Part shown: positions 1 to 11,560 of the stretch, piece by piece
Layout: the number at the start of each line of letters is the position of its first letter
Position numbering within the stretch: position 1 is the stretch's first letter
Assembly (NCBI RefSeq): GCF_001411555.2
Contig: NC_049907.1
Location: 10,100,622 to 10,164,621 of the forward strand
Length of the DNA: 64,000 nucleotides
Source of the DNA: Juglans regia
Taxonomy: Eukaryota > Streptophyta > Magnoliopsida > Fagales > Juglandaceae
Direction of reading: 5' to 3'
Position numbers and translations under genes: made by a program
Notes under the pieces: generated by a model
Told to the model about the DNA's origin: nothing
Database searches by the model: none
The model's input: only the letters and a program-made list of their open reading frames with translations

Positions 1-1134
1 ATTAGAAATTTGAGAATCTTTAATCGGGCGCTACTTGGGAAATGGTTGTGGAGATCCATAAAGAACCTGAGGCTTTATGGAAAATGGTGATTGAGAGTAA
101 ATATGGAGAATTATGGGGGGGATGGTGTACCAATGAAGTGAGCGGGGCATATGGTGTGGGTTTGTGGAAACATATAAGAAGAGGATGGGGGGTTTTTTCC
201 CGGCACACAAGATTTTGTCTTGGAGATGGGACTAGGATCAAATTCTGGTACGATACTTGGAGTAGTAATGGTGCTTTAAAGGATCTATTTCCTGTTCTTT
301 TTAGGGTGGCAAGTGCCAATGATGTCTCTGTGGCAGAAGTAATGGTGATAGTGGGGGAACAAATCCAATGGAACATTAATTTTAGCCGGGCGGCACAAGA
401 TTGGGAACTGGACAATTTTGCAGCTCTTTTCAGCTTCTTGTATTCACTCAAACGCAGTAACCATCAAGCTGATTTATTGTGGTGGATACCTAGGGGTAAA
501 GGTTTATTCTCGTTTCACTCGTATTATAAATCTCTGTCACAAGAACTTCCAACTCAGTTCCCTTGGAAAATGATTTGGAGACACAAGGCGCCTCTCAAAG
601 CAGCATTTTTCGTGTGGACCACTTCTTTGGGTAAGATCCTCACAACGGATAATTTGAGAAGACGAGGGGTGATCATCGCAGATTGGTGCTGCATGTGTAG
701 AAACGAGGGTGAATCAGTGGACCATCTTCTTCTACATTGTGAGGTAGCTCGAGGGATATGGAATGAAGTATTTAGAAGACTAGGCTTGGGCTGGGTTATG
801 CCCGAGTCTGTAGTGGAGATGTTGGCTAGTTGGACAGATCTAAAAGGTAACCAACATATCAGGGCTGTATGAAAGATGTTGCCTATTTGCGTTATGTGGT
901 GTTTATGGCAGTTGCGGAATGAACGGATGTTTGAGGACAAAGAAAGAACAATGGAGGAACTAAATGCTTTCTTTTTTGGAAGTCTTTGTACTTGGCCATT
1001 GCTGTAAACTTTAATGGCCAAGATTTCCATGATTTCCTTGTTTCTAATGCTTCTACTTAGCTAGGACATTCTTTGTATTGAACATGGCTTTTGCGTATTT
1101 TTTTATTAATATACTTACACTTATTAAAAAAAAA
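1..1134 (+). pseudogene. 3' end of a non-LTR retrotransposon (LINE), zf-RVT region, broken
   Basis: The open stretch 42-872 has the look of the C-terminal part of a plant LINE ORF2. It has aromatic-rich segments such as FWYDTWSS and a cysteine/histidine cluster (WCCMCRNEGESVDHLLLHC) typical of the zf-RVT domain after the reverse transcriptase. The first ~50 bases continue the same protein in another frame (NLRIFNRALLGKWLW), so a one-base shift lies near 50-58. A TGA at 870-872 stands where a Trp is expected, because the same frame continues to a TAA at 1006-1008 with WCLWQLRNERMFEDKE. A 3' UTR and an A-rich tail end at about 1134. The tail marks the element's 3' end; the 5' part is outside the window. 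It probably lies in an intron of the PIG-F gene that follows. Confidence 0.85.
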
Positions 1135-1411
1135 GCATTTACTTTTTTTTATTTCCCGTTGATAAATGGGTTGTATCTTTAACATACTATAGTATTTGAA
1201 AGAGAAAACATACACCAGGAAGAAAGATAACTGCACCTATGCAAAGATTATGTATCTTTTTGCTACTGCCTACTTGCCTAGGCTAGTGCTTTATTAACTG
1301 GGCAATAAACCTTATTAAGCTCATGTTAAACTTGCCTAGGTAAGGCACCATCCATGATGACTTTGCAAGGGAAAAAGATGAAATATCATATATTGTGTTT
1401 CTGCTATGTAG

Positions 1412-3335
1412 GGGCTCTAGTAATTTCTTTGGGAGCTATTGCATTGGGCGCACCTGTTGGCACTCGGTATGTGATTAAGGGCTGAATAGACTTTATTTTT
1501 ATCAGAATACTTTTGAAAATTTAAGTTACTTGTCCATAAAAGAAATCTTGAAAATAGAAGTTTCATCTTAGGTTGGATGGAATTGTTTCACACACTTCTG
1601 TTCCTTTCTGAAACAACCCTTTCCTTTCCCATAATCATCACCATCTGGTAAAATCCACCCTTCTCTTTTTTGGAATATTTTTTGTATGTTCCAAACTTTT
1701 AATGAAAACACAATGAAAGCCCATTGTATTGGATATTCAGCTGGAATATTCCAAACTTCAAAGATAAGCTGTGACTGTTCAACCTCAACTGTGAGTTATG
1801 TTTTCAGAACTTTGAAGGCTGAATACATCTAAATGATCCCTCTATCAAACCTATTTCAAATTTGATAACCTATGGACTCTTATTCTTCAGTTGGTTGTTA
1901 TGAATATTTAGTTATATTGCATGATATGTGTTGATTTTGTACCACTCTTGTTGGACACAGATACTTTTTAACGACCATTAACTGGTCTCTGTTGATGTCA
2001 TTGTTCACTGTAAGTATGAAATACGCTTCCCTGCTTTACAGTTTCAACATTATAACATTTCAGAGTATCTGGATTGGAATTCCATAACGTTTTATTAGAC
2101 CTAAATACATGTGTTCTATTCTTCTAAAGTATCTGATTATTATCCTTTTGTTCAAAGTAAATAATAAACAACTTTAGAAATACAAGACCATTTACATAGT
2201 CAATACTTTTTTGGTTTTGGCAGATTGTGCCTGCAGTTTCTGTATTTGGTTCATCGTGGAAGGACTGGCAACGGATATTTGCACACACAAAGTTAGTTTC
2301 CAATCACTAGGTTTTTTTTTTTAACTAAGTCAGCCAATGGGGCTTATGTTTTCGTTTTTATCATTAACTGGGATAAATATTTGATAATGGAAACTTCTAT
2401 TCTGTTAGTTGTCGGCCAATTGGATCTTTAGATTTTATGATTTGCCTACCGGCACATGGAGCTATTATTGGGGCTTGGCTTGGGGCTTGGCCAATGCCGC
2501 TTGATTGGGAAAGGCCATGGCAGGTGCTACATCTCTTTTTATTCATAGTTTACTACTTCAAACATTACTTGTTAATAGTTGATTAGCGTTAGTGATCATC
2601 AGCACTCTTTATATCATCGTGTCCAATTCAGCTGGCAGACATGAAAGTGGCCGGTTCTGGTTGAGAAAAGGGAAAATTCTTTATTTCTTGGAATTTACTG
2701 TTCAGGAATTAGGTTAGTTAGTGCCTTCGCATCAGTTTGGCATTGATCAGATCTTGGTGCTTTTTGTGAACCTTTCATAGTGAGTCTTACACGAGCGATT
2801 GATTCATGAGTCCAAAGAAGGTTGAGATAATTAATTAGCGATAGCTACAAACAAGGTACTTCTGCTTATCCTTGAAATAGTTTGAAGATATCAATCTCGG
2901 GCAGATATATCAGTTCATTGAGTGATGCACTTCATAGAAGGTATCATGGGGTTGGGATACTTCTGAACTTCTTGTTCTTTATTTTAAGTAACTTTAAAAT
3001 CGTGGTCTGCAACATGGAGAATTAAAATGTTGTGATGCTCTCTGTTTATGTGGTTTATTGCTTATATCATCCTTCTCATTTAATATATTTTAAGGTTTAT
3101 TAGATGTTTGCTCCACTTGTCTGTTCTCAAACTGAATAGTTTAGTTCCATTTGCTCGATTAATTTGGGTCATTGTAATTCATTCTTATCGAGGTTTGGAA
3201 TGATTTTACGTCATGATGCAGGAATGGCCTATTTGTGTGAGTTATGGAGCAATGGCTGGGTACCTAGTTGCCCTGGTGGTGTCGTTTAGCCTTATCCTTG
3301 TGTGGGCTAGGTTTGAGCATGTCAAACGAGACTAA
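1412..3335 (+). CDS. PIGF: PIG-F-like GPI-anchor biosynthesis protein, C-terminal exons
   Basis: Five exons join in frame with GT-AG borders: 1412-1466, 1961-2009, 2224-2291, 2409-2523 and 3222-3335, ending in TAA at 3333-3335. They encode about 133 residues, including GALVISLGAIALGAPVGTRY, FGSSWKDWQRIFAH, an ICLPAHGAIIGAWLGAWPMP segment and the C-terminal VWARFEHVKRD. I recognise this as the plant PIG-F family. PIG-F is an ER multi-pass membrane protein that stabilises the transferases adding phosphoethanolamine to GPI anchors. Hydrophobic stretches fit membrane helices. Family members are about 220 residues, so roughly 90 N-terminal residues are missing. The first exon here starts inside a codon, so more exons must lie upstream, probably before the window, with the LINE at 1-1134 in the intron between. 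No frame damage is visible. Confidence 0.85.
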
Positions 3336-3404
3336 CAAGCATGTCTTCAATTACCTTAAAAGGAAAATATATGCATTTCTGGAAATGTTTCTTCTTAGAG
3401 CTGG

Positions 3405-3597
3405 TTTGGATTCAGAGATGAGATGAGATGGTTTTAGATGAAAAATGAAAATTGAAAAAAATATTATTTTTTAATATTATTGTTGTTTTGAAATTTGAAA
3501 AAGTTGATTTGTTTATTATATTTTGCATGAGAATTTAGAAAAATTGTAATGATGAGAAGAGTTGAGGTGAGGTGAGGTGACATTTTCTGAATCCAAA
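3405..3597. mobile_element. MITE, family C (TTTGGATTCA ends)
   Basis: It is bounded by inverted ends TTTGGATTCAGA and TCTGAATCCAAA. Behind the left end comes a GAGATGAGATGAGATGG stretch, and near the right end GAGGTGAGGTGAGGTG. The AT-rich centre has no coding capacity. The copy at 46593-46770 has the same ends and TCATCTCAACTCATCTC subterminal repeats. It lies just 3' of the PIG-F stop, in or near its 3' UTR. The superfamily is not clear from the ends. Confidence 0.7.
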
Positions 3598-3950
3598 TGG
3601 GCTTTCCTTTGACAGGTTATACCTTTTTCGCTTGAGAGTTGTTACATTTCCACTGTTCTAGGTTGCAAAGCAGTGAAAATTATAGAGATAAAGATAGCTT
3701 GTGGTGTATAAAAGCCTAACAACATATTATATGCCTGCATAAATTATTAATACATAGACATAATATGATTTTATATATCTATTTCATATATGATTCTTAC
3801 ATACTAGCATATGAAATTATTAAATTTTATCGACTAAATATTGTACAAATTATAAAATATAACTATGAAGCATATTCAATATATAAGCATAAGTAATTAG
3901 GTTACATATTATATATTTAATTATAAAAGTGTCATACTTATATTATTGAG

Positions 3951-4120
3951 TAATGCTAGATACAAGTCTCAAATAGACAAGTCTCATACAAACTTTTTGT
4001 AAAACAATGGATCCCACTAATAAAAAATAATTTTTTTTACACTTTTTAAGGTGAGGTCTACTTTTTTACAAGAGCTTGTATGGGACTTATCTATTTGGAG
4101 CTTGTACAAATCATTTCTTT
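3951..4120. mobile_element. MITE, family D, with ~40-bp imperfect inverted repeats
   Basis: The left arm reads AATGCTAGATACAAGTCTCA and continues AATAGACAAGTCTCATACAA. The right arm, read on the other strand, is a close match (TTGTACAAGCTCCAAATAGA, then TAAGTCCCATACAA). The centre is AT-rich and non-coding. Similar short flanks (TATTATTGAG and TATTATTAG) may be a decayed target duplication. A related, more diverged sequence lies at about 56890-57045. Confidence 0.65.
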
Positions 4121-4451
4121 ATATTATTAGCTAATACATATATATATGTATATACATAGATGTATGTATATATTTATCAATATATATATGAGTTTTAATC
4201 GAGTCATGCTAACGAGTCGACTCGGGCATAAACATGCGGGCCTTAACGAGTTTTAGTCGAGTCGAGTTTAGTTGGGCACGTGTCATTTACTAATTGAGTG
4301 GGTATCTGCTTTCACGGTCTAGCTTTTTTTTTTTCACGAATCGAGTTCAATTCGAGTTTAATCAGACAAGTATCGAGCAGGCTATTGAACAGACTGATTC
4401 ATTTACAACCCTAGTCCCATTAATGATTTGTTTAAGATGAGTTGAGATAAA
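4121..4451. other. Intergenic, TA-rich then GAGTCGA-rich sequence
   Basis: A TA/TATG-rich stretch (about 4130-4190) is followed by a region rich in CGAGT/GAGTCGA words (4196-4390). A similar word pattern recurs at about 39600-40280, so both may be decayed copies of one dispersed repeat. I see no gene. Confidence 0.4.
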
Positions 4452-4931
4452 TTGAGTTTGCCTCAACAACCAAACACAACCTACTTTTGTCTTGCAAAGC
4501 TAGACCACATGCATAGAACCATGACAAGCGTCATCGGCACTAGAGGATATTTGACACCAGAATGGCAAGCAAATCTTCCATTAACAACAAAATCTTATGT
4601 TTATAGTTTTGGCATGATTTTGTTGGAGACAATGAGTGAGAGAAGGAACTTTGAAGTATCTGTAGAAACGAATTGGAAAATGTTCTCTTTGTGGGCTAAT
4701 GAAGAATGTGAGAAGGGTAATGTGAAGGGACTTTTAGAGGAAAGGTTGTATTACAAGGAGGTGGATATGGAGGAAGTGGTGAGGGCAATTCAAGTGAGTT
4801 TTTGGTGCATACCGGAGCAATCATGTTCACTAGGCTATGACCATCGTAGTATGAGTAGCACCAGCAATCTCTCTGTATGCCTCAACTCCTACAGGATCTT
4901 CGCCTTAATGCTTCATAAAAATGATTATTGA
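4452..4931 (+). pseudogene. Fragment of a G-type lectin S-receptor-like protein kinase
   Basis: The open stretch holds kinase subdomains VIII to X: VIGTRGYLTPEW (activation-segment APE motif, Ala replaced by Thr), then VYSFGMILLETMSERRN, and a C-lobe segment ending AIQVSFWCI. In active kinases subdomain IX reads DVYSFG. Here the invariant Asp is Tyr (SYVYSFG), which should destroy folding or activity. The wording around NFEVSVETNWKMFSLWANEE resembles the At5g24080-type G-type lectin kinases. The ATP-binding lobe, catalytic loop, transmembrane segment and lectin domain are absent. After about residue 120 the family similarity is lost, probably through a frameshift. It is a dispersed pseudogene fragment. 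Confidence 0.75.
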
Positions 4932-5249
4932 GTTTATTTTACGAACATAGAATGCTATTTTCTAGATAAATAAACGAAAATAACATGATTGGTGCATCAT
5001 AATGACAAAATTTATGATGGATTTATGTTTTGCAGCATCCATATATAAGAAGAAGCAAAACACAAAATTAGAAGAGTACTGAATTTAAGGCCTATAAAAG
5101 GAGGATCTTTACCACTATAAAAAATCTAGCAGGCATGGGGGGATTGTGATAAGAGGAATACTTCCATGGATATTGTTGGAAGTTTCCCATTACACAATGG
5201 AATATGTGCATTGATTATGACCTCAATGTATTTTCCTAATATTCTAGCT

Positions 5250-7262
5250 TTCAAAAGACTATAATAGGAGTCTAGTGTCCCTGGCTATGGGCTCTGTTGT
5301 CCAATTTGAAACTTTTTCTAGTTCCTCAATCGCTTGGATTGCTACTTGGGAATCCCCTCCAATTGTAAGCTTCTTGATCCAATATTCTTTTGCCTCTTTT
5401 ATGCCTATATACAAAGTTGTGGCTTCACCTTGGTTTGGGTTTTGACTTCTTGTGAAACTAGTTATATCAAATTTCAGAGAACCTTCTTTTGATCTGCAGA
5501 TTGTCGTTGTTGTGCTACATGTGTCTCTTACAGCCACATCAAATGTTAATAAGAAATGGTCTTTTAGTGTAGGCTTCCAATTCTGAGGGTTGGTCAATTG
5601 TTTATTGTCCCAAGCATTACAATGATCTTTGTAACCCTAGTCACAAAGGTTTTTATAATTGAGTTGATTGACTCATGGACAATTTGGTTTCTCAAATGCC
5701 AGATATTATCCATTGCTAGAATGGTAAACAATTGAAACTAATGACTTTCATTAATTGGGAGGCTAAGAAATTTAGAGGGAGATAAAATGCATTTGACCCA
5801 ATTACTAATGCCAAGATCAGCAAAGCAAGAGATGTTTAGAGGCCAAGGTGATTGTCTCTACAAAATTCTTGCAAAAAAACACTTTAAGAACAAGTGGTTT
5901 GGTGATTCTTCATCCATATTACAAATTGGAGCAAGATTGGTCCTCATTTAAGGGAAGAAAATTTTTCAGCAAAGACTTGGTTGGAATGATATTATTGCAT
6001 AGAATTTTTCAAACAAAAAACTTCAATCTATCTTGAATTCTTAGTTTCTAGAGATTCTTCGAGAGAGCGGATGGAATGGGGGATTGTTGATTGTTTGAGT
6101 TTAGGGTAATAGCTGCATATGTAAATTATACCAAGAATTCTCTTGATGAATGATGAACCCATATTGTTTTGTCTCTAATGGAATGAAAATAACTCTGAGC
6201 AAGTGGGATTTTTTGGATTTTGTTCACAGTATCCTGGTGATAAAGGGCTTGTAAAAGAAGGGTATTCCAACATCTTGGCTCTTCTAAGATTAACTCATAA
6301 ATTGATAGGGAAGGATCCTTATAAATAGATTCAAATTGAGTTGAAGGTTGGAAAGAATTTTGTGTAGGAATTCAAAGATCAAACCAAACTCTTATGTTGG
6401 TGCCACTGTTAATTTGGAAGGATATACTCTCTGCTAGCTTATAAGACATTTTTTCTTGGATTTATGCAAAATGAATTCTTTTTTAGACTTTGAAGGAAAG
6501 AGGAAGTCCTAGGTATTTGACCTTGGATGAGGCAATTTTGAAATTAATCTCTTTCACTTCTCTTATGGTTTGAGGCAGGGTATTATTGCTAAATTGTATT
6601 GAGAATTTTCCAAAATGAACTTTTGGACCTAATCAAGAGGAATATCTTTCTAGGCAATTGATAAAAATTTGGACATTTTAGGTTGAATCTTTTCCAAAGA
6701 GAATAAGCTCATCAACAAAGAAAATTAGTAAGGGTAGGACCTTGTTTGCTAATGCTAATACCTTTTAAGTCTCTTAGACTCTCCTATCTACAAATGAGCC
6801 GAGTGAGTACTTCTATGCCAATGACGAAGAGAAAAGAAGACAATGGGTCCCATTGTCTTAGTCCTCTAGAGGGGTGAAAATAACGATGAGAATTCCCCTT
6901 AATGACCACAAAGTAGGAAATGGTAGAGATACATTCTCTGATCCAATTGATCCAAATATGATGAAAACCCAGCCAGTTGAGAAATTTGATAGTAAGCTCC
7001 ATTCCATAAAGTTAAAGGCTTTTTCCATGTCTATTTTAGTCGCCATCAAAGCTTACTTTCCTCGTTTCTTTTTTAGGTGATGGAATACCTTTTGTGCGAG
7101 GATAGTATTTTCATATACTCTGTAGGGGATAAAAGTCATTTGATTAGGTGAAATGATTTTTGGAAGAATTTATTTGATCATGTTTGCTAGTATTTTTACA
7201 ATAATTTTGTAGCAAACGTTAGAAAGACTTATGGGCCTGAATTGTTGGACAATGTTTGGATT
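5250..7262 (-). pseudogene. LINE ORF2 remnant, 3' half (RT to RNase H), split by a nested insertion
   Basis: On the minus strand, several frames carry pieces of one LINE ORF2. From about 7245 down to 7050 a broken RT segment resembling RPISLSNVCYKI can be read. At 6858-7049 is KIDMEKAFNFMEWS. At 6784-7002 is RGLRQWDPLSSFLFVIGIEVLTR, the RT palm-type GLRQGDPLS region with Gly replaced by Trp. At 5259-5597 is an RNase H-like domain (FDVAVRD and KKLTIGGDSQVAIQAIEELE). Frameshifts and stops separate the pieces, so it is dead. It continues at 9612-10760 beyond an inserted second element. The 3' end lies somewhere at 5100-5250. Confidence 0.8.
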
Positions 7263-9611
7263 TTTTTTTTATAAGTAAAAATTTATTAATATTAATATGC
7301 GTAACCAAGTACACTGGATGCATACAAAAGAGAACACCTAGCCCATAATAGAGTACCCCTAATGACCAGTATACACTAAGCCCGATTGGGACAAAACGCT
7401 CCTCCCTACAGCAAAGCAACTGTAACTACCCCAACCCCTTGTTTTCACAAAAAAAAACCAAGACGCCACCCAAAACTCCCTTGGAAGCTACATTCTACAA
7501 CATACTACACCCAAAACTAAAACTGCACCCGAAGCTACATTCATGCCCTCCCTTTAATCCTCCTTCAACTTAAACTACCTCTCTTCGTGTTGTAGTTGAT
7601 TATCCAAGTAAGACACTTAAATTCTCTGCTCTTCTTAAAACTTGATTTCGGTTCCAATAGGTGACCCGCCTCAATAGTAGTGAGTAGTGCTATGAATTGG
7701 TTGTCAAATCCTCCACATGTAATCCCCACACACTATTGTATTTCGTTAACCTTTTGCATAACTCAATCTGATGATGAGACAGCTAACGGACAAAGAGATA
7801 TCAAGGGGACAACATCTTCCCTAGACTCAACTCCCAACTGAACACTAGGCCCTAAACATTCATCCTCGCAAGGCACCAACGACAAGCCCAAAATTTCCTC
7901 CACACCATCCTCAACAGCACCCTTGTTACTGTCACAAGATGCCTGAAGCGATACTGACAAATTGGTTCTCTCTGTCATGAGTGGTGAGACCATGGTCACC
8001 ATTGGAAGTTTTGGGTTGGCGGCAAACCCACAATTTCCCACCACCGACAAGGGTGTTGTAATTTCTTCGGCGAGAAATGGAGATGCGTCACCCCCCCCCC
8101 CTCCAATGATCCATTCTGTGCCACTTCGGTAAAACCTACATCTCCCTCAAGCCTCGGGGTTTCACTTAGGTCCAATGAGGGTACCATCATTTCTTCAGGG
8201 AGAACGCTAAAATGTGACGAAGGGCATTCCATTTCGGCTGTCTCTATGCCAATACTTGACATAGAACCCACTTCGAATGACCCTATTTTCCTTTTGACCT
8301 TCCATACTCTTCTGGATCTAGTTATAGGGATTAGGCCGAACCCGACTTTCTGTTTTCTTTTTTCTGATTTTAACTAATTCAAGTCTATCTTGGATTCCCT
8401 CTTATTGGGCCTTACAACCTTGTTACCTTTAGCTGAAAGCGAGTCTATTTTCTTAAATAAAAAAAAAAAAAAAAAAACAACCACTGCCTCCAAATCGAAA
8501 AGTTTGTTTTTCATCTCCTTTAATGTACTCCTTCTGCTGGTTCTAACCTTGCGTGGTCTGCATAGTCTCGAAGCCACTTTCACAGTTCCCCTTCTTGCCC
8601 CTGGTATCAAATTGAGTAGCCAAAGCATGACCAGTCTTCAGAGCTGCTGCATATGATCGTCTTGCCACCACGGTTGTCTTGGTTCTGTTTGTTTCACCTT
8701 CAAATTAATGTTCTAATGACCGAATGTCTTCTCATGGCTTTCCCGTCGTGACCTAACATCATGAATGGATAAAAAATAGTAGTGGCTCTACATAACTTGA
8801 CAGAACATTTCTCCCAACCTAGCCCTTTGTACCCTTCCGGAATGACTAGATCTCTTTGCCAGCCTCCTTTACCATATTCGGTAACAGTTAGGTATCTACC
8901 ATGTATGTTGGAGCCTCGTTGAGCCACGAAGGCTCTGTTACCTTCGCACAAGTATTTTGTGAATTCCAAGTTTCTCTTTGCCTGTAACACTACTTCCACT
9001 GTAGCCACCAGCCACCCTATGCCACTACGACCCATAACTAGAGACCTCCAAACCCTTTTGCTCTTCTCCACAATATTTATTGAGGACCCCCATGTTTCTT
9101 GTGAAAGCTCAAAAGCCTTCGATTCCACCCAACAGCTCACAATCTGACCCATCTCAATCAAACCTTCGGTTTCAAAAGCAGATTCTCCCAAGCTCCATTC
9201 CTCTTTGTTGCCTCAACAAGGAGAGAGATAGAGCACTGTAGATCTGAACTCCCAAATCTATGATTTACCTCCACGAAAAGCCCGACGAGAGATAGATCCT
9301 GTCACCAGAGAAGATCTCAAAGCCGGAGTATGCCCAGAAGAGTCGTCGGACGCCGTCGACTCTTTTTGTGTCAACGACGCTGCCAACTGGGTCATCGGGT
9401 GTTTGAGTTGCGACACCACGCACTTAGGGCTCATGGAACAAATAAATCTTGATGCTGGAGTACTCCCAATAGAGTCGTTGGGCATCGACGACTCTTTCTG
9501 TGTCAATGGCACGGCCAATGGAGTCGTCGGTAGTATGCGCCACCACCCATTTAGGGCTCAAGGGGCACAGTCAATGGATTTATGTCTCATGTATAGCAGT
9601 AGTCAAAATTT
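7263..9611 (-). mobile_element. Internally deleted LINE (ORF1-like part plus poly-A), nested in another LINE
   Basis: The minus-strand 3' end is the A-rich tail that reads as a T-run at 7261-7270. The coding relics belong to a plant LINE 5' domain. At 8700-9191 there is SNIHGRYLTVTEYGKGGW followed by LVIPEGYKGLGWEKC. At 7763-8271 there is a low-complexity linker. At about 7790-7560 a broken stretch ending in a WIINYNTKRGS-like motif marks the end of the linker seen in full LINEs. Endonuclease and RT are missing, so the element jumps from ORF1 to the 3' end. Flanking copies ATGTTTGGATT (7252-7262) and ATGTTTAGATT (9612-9622) fit a target-site duplication with one mismatch. A C-run occurs at 8091-8101 and an A-run at 8459-8476. 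Confidence 0.7.
9312..9555 (-). repeat. Two-copy tandem duplication (~115-120 bp) in the LINE 5' region
   Basis: Two adjacent segments, about 9312-9431 and 9440-9555, share the order GAGTCGTCG / GTCGACTC / TGTGTCAA and end in TTAGGGCTC. On the minus strand they encode repeated peptides (LTQKESSMPNDSIGSTPA and LTQKESTASDDSSGHTPA). They sit near the 5' end of the nested LINE, where tandem monomers can act as promoters in some LINEs. That role is only inference here. Confidence 0.6.
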
Positions 9612-10760
9612 ATGTTTAGATTATTAGTCTTAGGGATCAAACTAATGTGAGTGTGGTTCAGTTCCTTGAAAAGTTTCCCATGAGTGAAGAGGTTCTTGAT
9701 TTCTACATTGAGATCAGTTTTCACAATATCCCAATAGTGTTGATAAAACAAACCTGTGAAATCATCTGAACTAGGAGATTTTGTGGAAGGAGTCTGTTTT
9801 AGTGTAGATAAAATTTTCTCATTAGAAGGGATTTCATAGAGGAAATTATTACCCAACTCAGAGATTGTTTACGGAAACAAATCATCCAAATCATGAAGCA
9901 AGGTAGGATTGAAAGAGTTATAGATTTTTTGGAAATGCTCTAGAAACATGTTATGAATATCAGTGGGATTGGATGCCCAATGATTGGGGATGATCTTCAA
10001 ACTCTCAATAAAATTCTTGCGTCCTCTCATCATGGTTGACATATGGAAAAACTTTGTGTTAAGATCTATGGTTGTTAGCTACTAATCGAGATTTTTGACA
10101 CCAAAGAATTTCTTCTCTACAAAGTTGCTTGTTGAGATTTTCTTTTAAGTTCTCTTCCAAAAGCATGGAGTTGTGGGTTGGCTCAAAGGAGTGAATTTGG
10201 GACATAGAGAGGGTCAGATGTTTTATGTTAGAATGGATCTTGACCTCTTTCATTTTTTTTTTTTTTTTTTTTGAAAGAAAGAATCCAAGTGTTCCTGAAA
10301 AAGAGGTATCCCTAGCTTTTTGAATCACCATTTGGCAAGCAGGATTTCTTATCTAGAATTCTTCAAATTTGAAAGATTTGGAAATGTGTTTTTTACCCAT
10401 TGTATCTAGAAAACTAGGAGAATGATAAAAGGAGCTTATGGGAAGGTGTTGAATAGTTGCACTAGGGAAAAGAAGAGTCCAAAGAAGGTTAGCCACTCCT
10501 CTATCTAGCCTCTCTATAATGTTCCCTATACCATGTCTATTGTTTGACCAATTGTATTGGACTTGAGAATCCCATATCAACCAGACCGTTTTCGTGCATA
10601 AAGGTTTTTAAACCACCCTGACGAGAGGAGTTTGCAAAGGGTTTTCCTCCATATTTCTTAGATTGACCGAGAATAGAGTTGAAGTTTCCTATACCTAGCA
10701 TTGGACCCGTGTAGGCATTAACAATGTTGTTCATGTTGCTCTAGAGTTTCCATTTTAGAT
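9612..10760 (-). pseudogene. LINE ORF2 remnant, 5' half (endonuclease and start of RT)
   Basis: This is the upstream continuation of the remnant at 5250-7262. At 10353-10734 (two frames) there are endonuclease-type pieces: PMLGIGNFNSILGQSKKYGG and WSNNRHGIGNIIERLDRGVA. At 9587-9856 there is the RT entry segment SNEKILSTLKQTPSTKSPSS and FTGLFYQHYWDIVK, ending HTHISLIPKTNN. The protein is interrupted right after KTNN, exactly where the nested element begins, and resumes at about 7245. An A/T-run at about 10251-10273 and several stops show decay. The 5' end of the element (ORF1) is missing. Confidence 0.8.
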
Positions 10761-10799
10761 TGCTTTGCATACTACAATAAACAAGATTTATCAACAAAG

Positions 10800-11300
10800 G
10801 ATAGTGAAGAGGACTCGAATATAAGAAAAAGTTATTGAAATATTATTAGTCTATTATTTATTCATTTTCTCAGTAAATATAAAAAAGAAAACCTGGGTTG
10901 TCACTGCTTATTTGGTATCAGAGCATAAGAGGTGGTGGATCTCCAGGAAGCAGCAATTGGTATATACCTTGGCGGAGGGATACATTTTATGAAGACAATT
11001 CAAACAATAGTTCTTTGACAAATACTATCCACAAATTGTCAAGGAAATCAGGCAAAAGTATTTACCAATCTAAAGCAAGGATCTATAATGGTAGAAGAAT
11101 ATGTAGCCAAATTTTCAATACTATCCCGATTTGCCAAGGAACAAAGGGCCATGAGATTTGAAGAGGGATTGAACCCGCGAATTCACGATCACATATGTAG
11201 CTTGCGACTAAGGGATTACTAGGAACTAGTGGAATGATGCATGATCTATGGCGGGCACATAGCCCACCATTATGGTTGCTTTGAGAGAAATGTAGCACTA
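10800..11300 (+). pseudogene. Ty3/gypsy LTR-retrotransposon relic: primer-binding site and gag fragment
   Basis: TGGTATCAGAGC at 10913-10924 matches the usual plant primer-binding site for initiator Met-tRNA. The AT-rich 10800-10910 may be an LTR end. A gag-like protein follows in changing frames: IPWRRDTFYE, then FFDKYYPQIVKEIRQK, then RFAKEQRAMRFEEGLNPRI and a C-terminal part near 11230. These features match the retrotransposon gag domain of plant gypsy elements. The usual spacer between primer site and gag is absent and stops interrupt the frame, so the copy is truncated and inactive. No pol sequence follows. Confidence 0.7.
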
Positions 11301-11309
11301 GGGAATTAA

Positions 11310-11560
11310 GTGCCTGGCACGCTTGTTGCTCGGGGCGACCTTCATTGCTTGCCCATGAGCGTGGGTAGTGCAGCAAGCAAAGTACTCGCAAAGCTTTTTG
11401 CATGGGGCAAGCTTCATTTCTCACCTAATATGCTTGTTCCTCAGGACAAGTTTCATTACTTGGGCGCCTGAGGTATTCCCAGGGAGGGCAAGCTAAGTGC
11501 CTGTTGTGCTTGGGGGCAAGCTTTGGTACTCACCCTTGCACATCGTATGCACAAGCGTGT
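11310..11560. repeat. Degenerate GC-rich tandem repeats (CTTG..GGGGCAAGCTT..)
   Basis: At least four related units can be lined up near 11319, 11392, 11430 and 11502. Each has a core like GCTTGTTGCTCGGGGCAAG followed by CTTCATTACTTGCC. Spacing varies between about 36 and 73 bases. GC content is well above the surroundings. It directly follows the gag relic and may be part of the same retroelement or an unrelated minisatellite. Confidence 0.55.
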
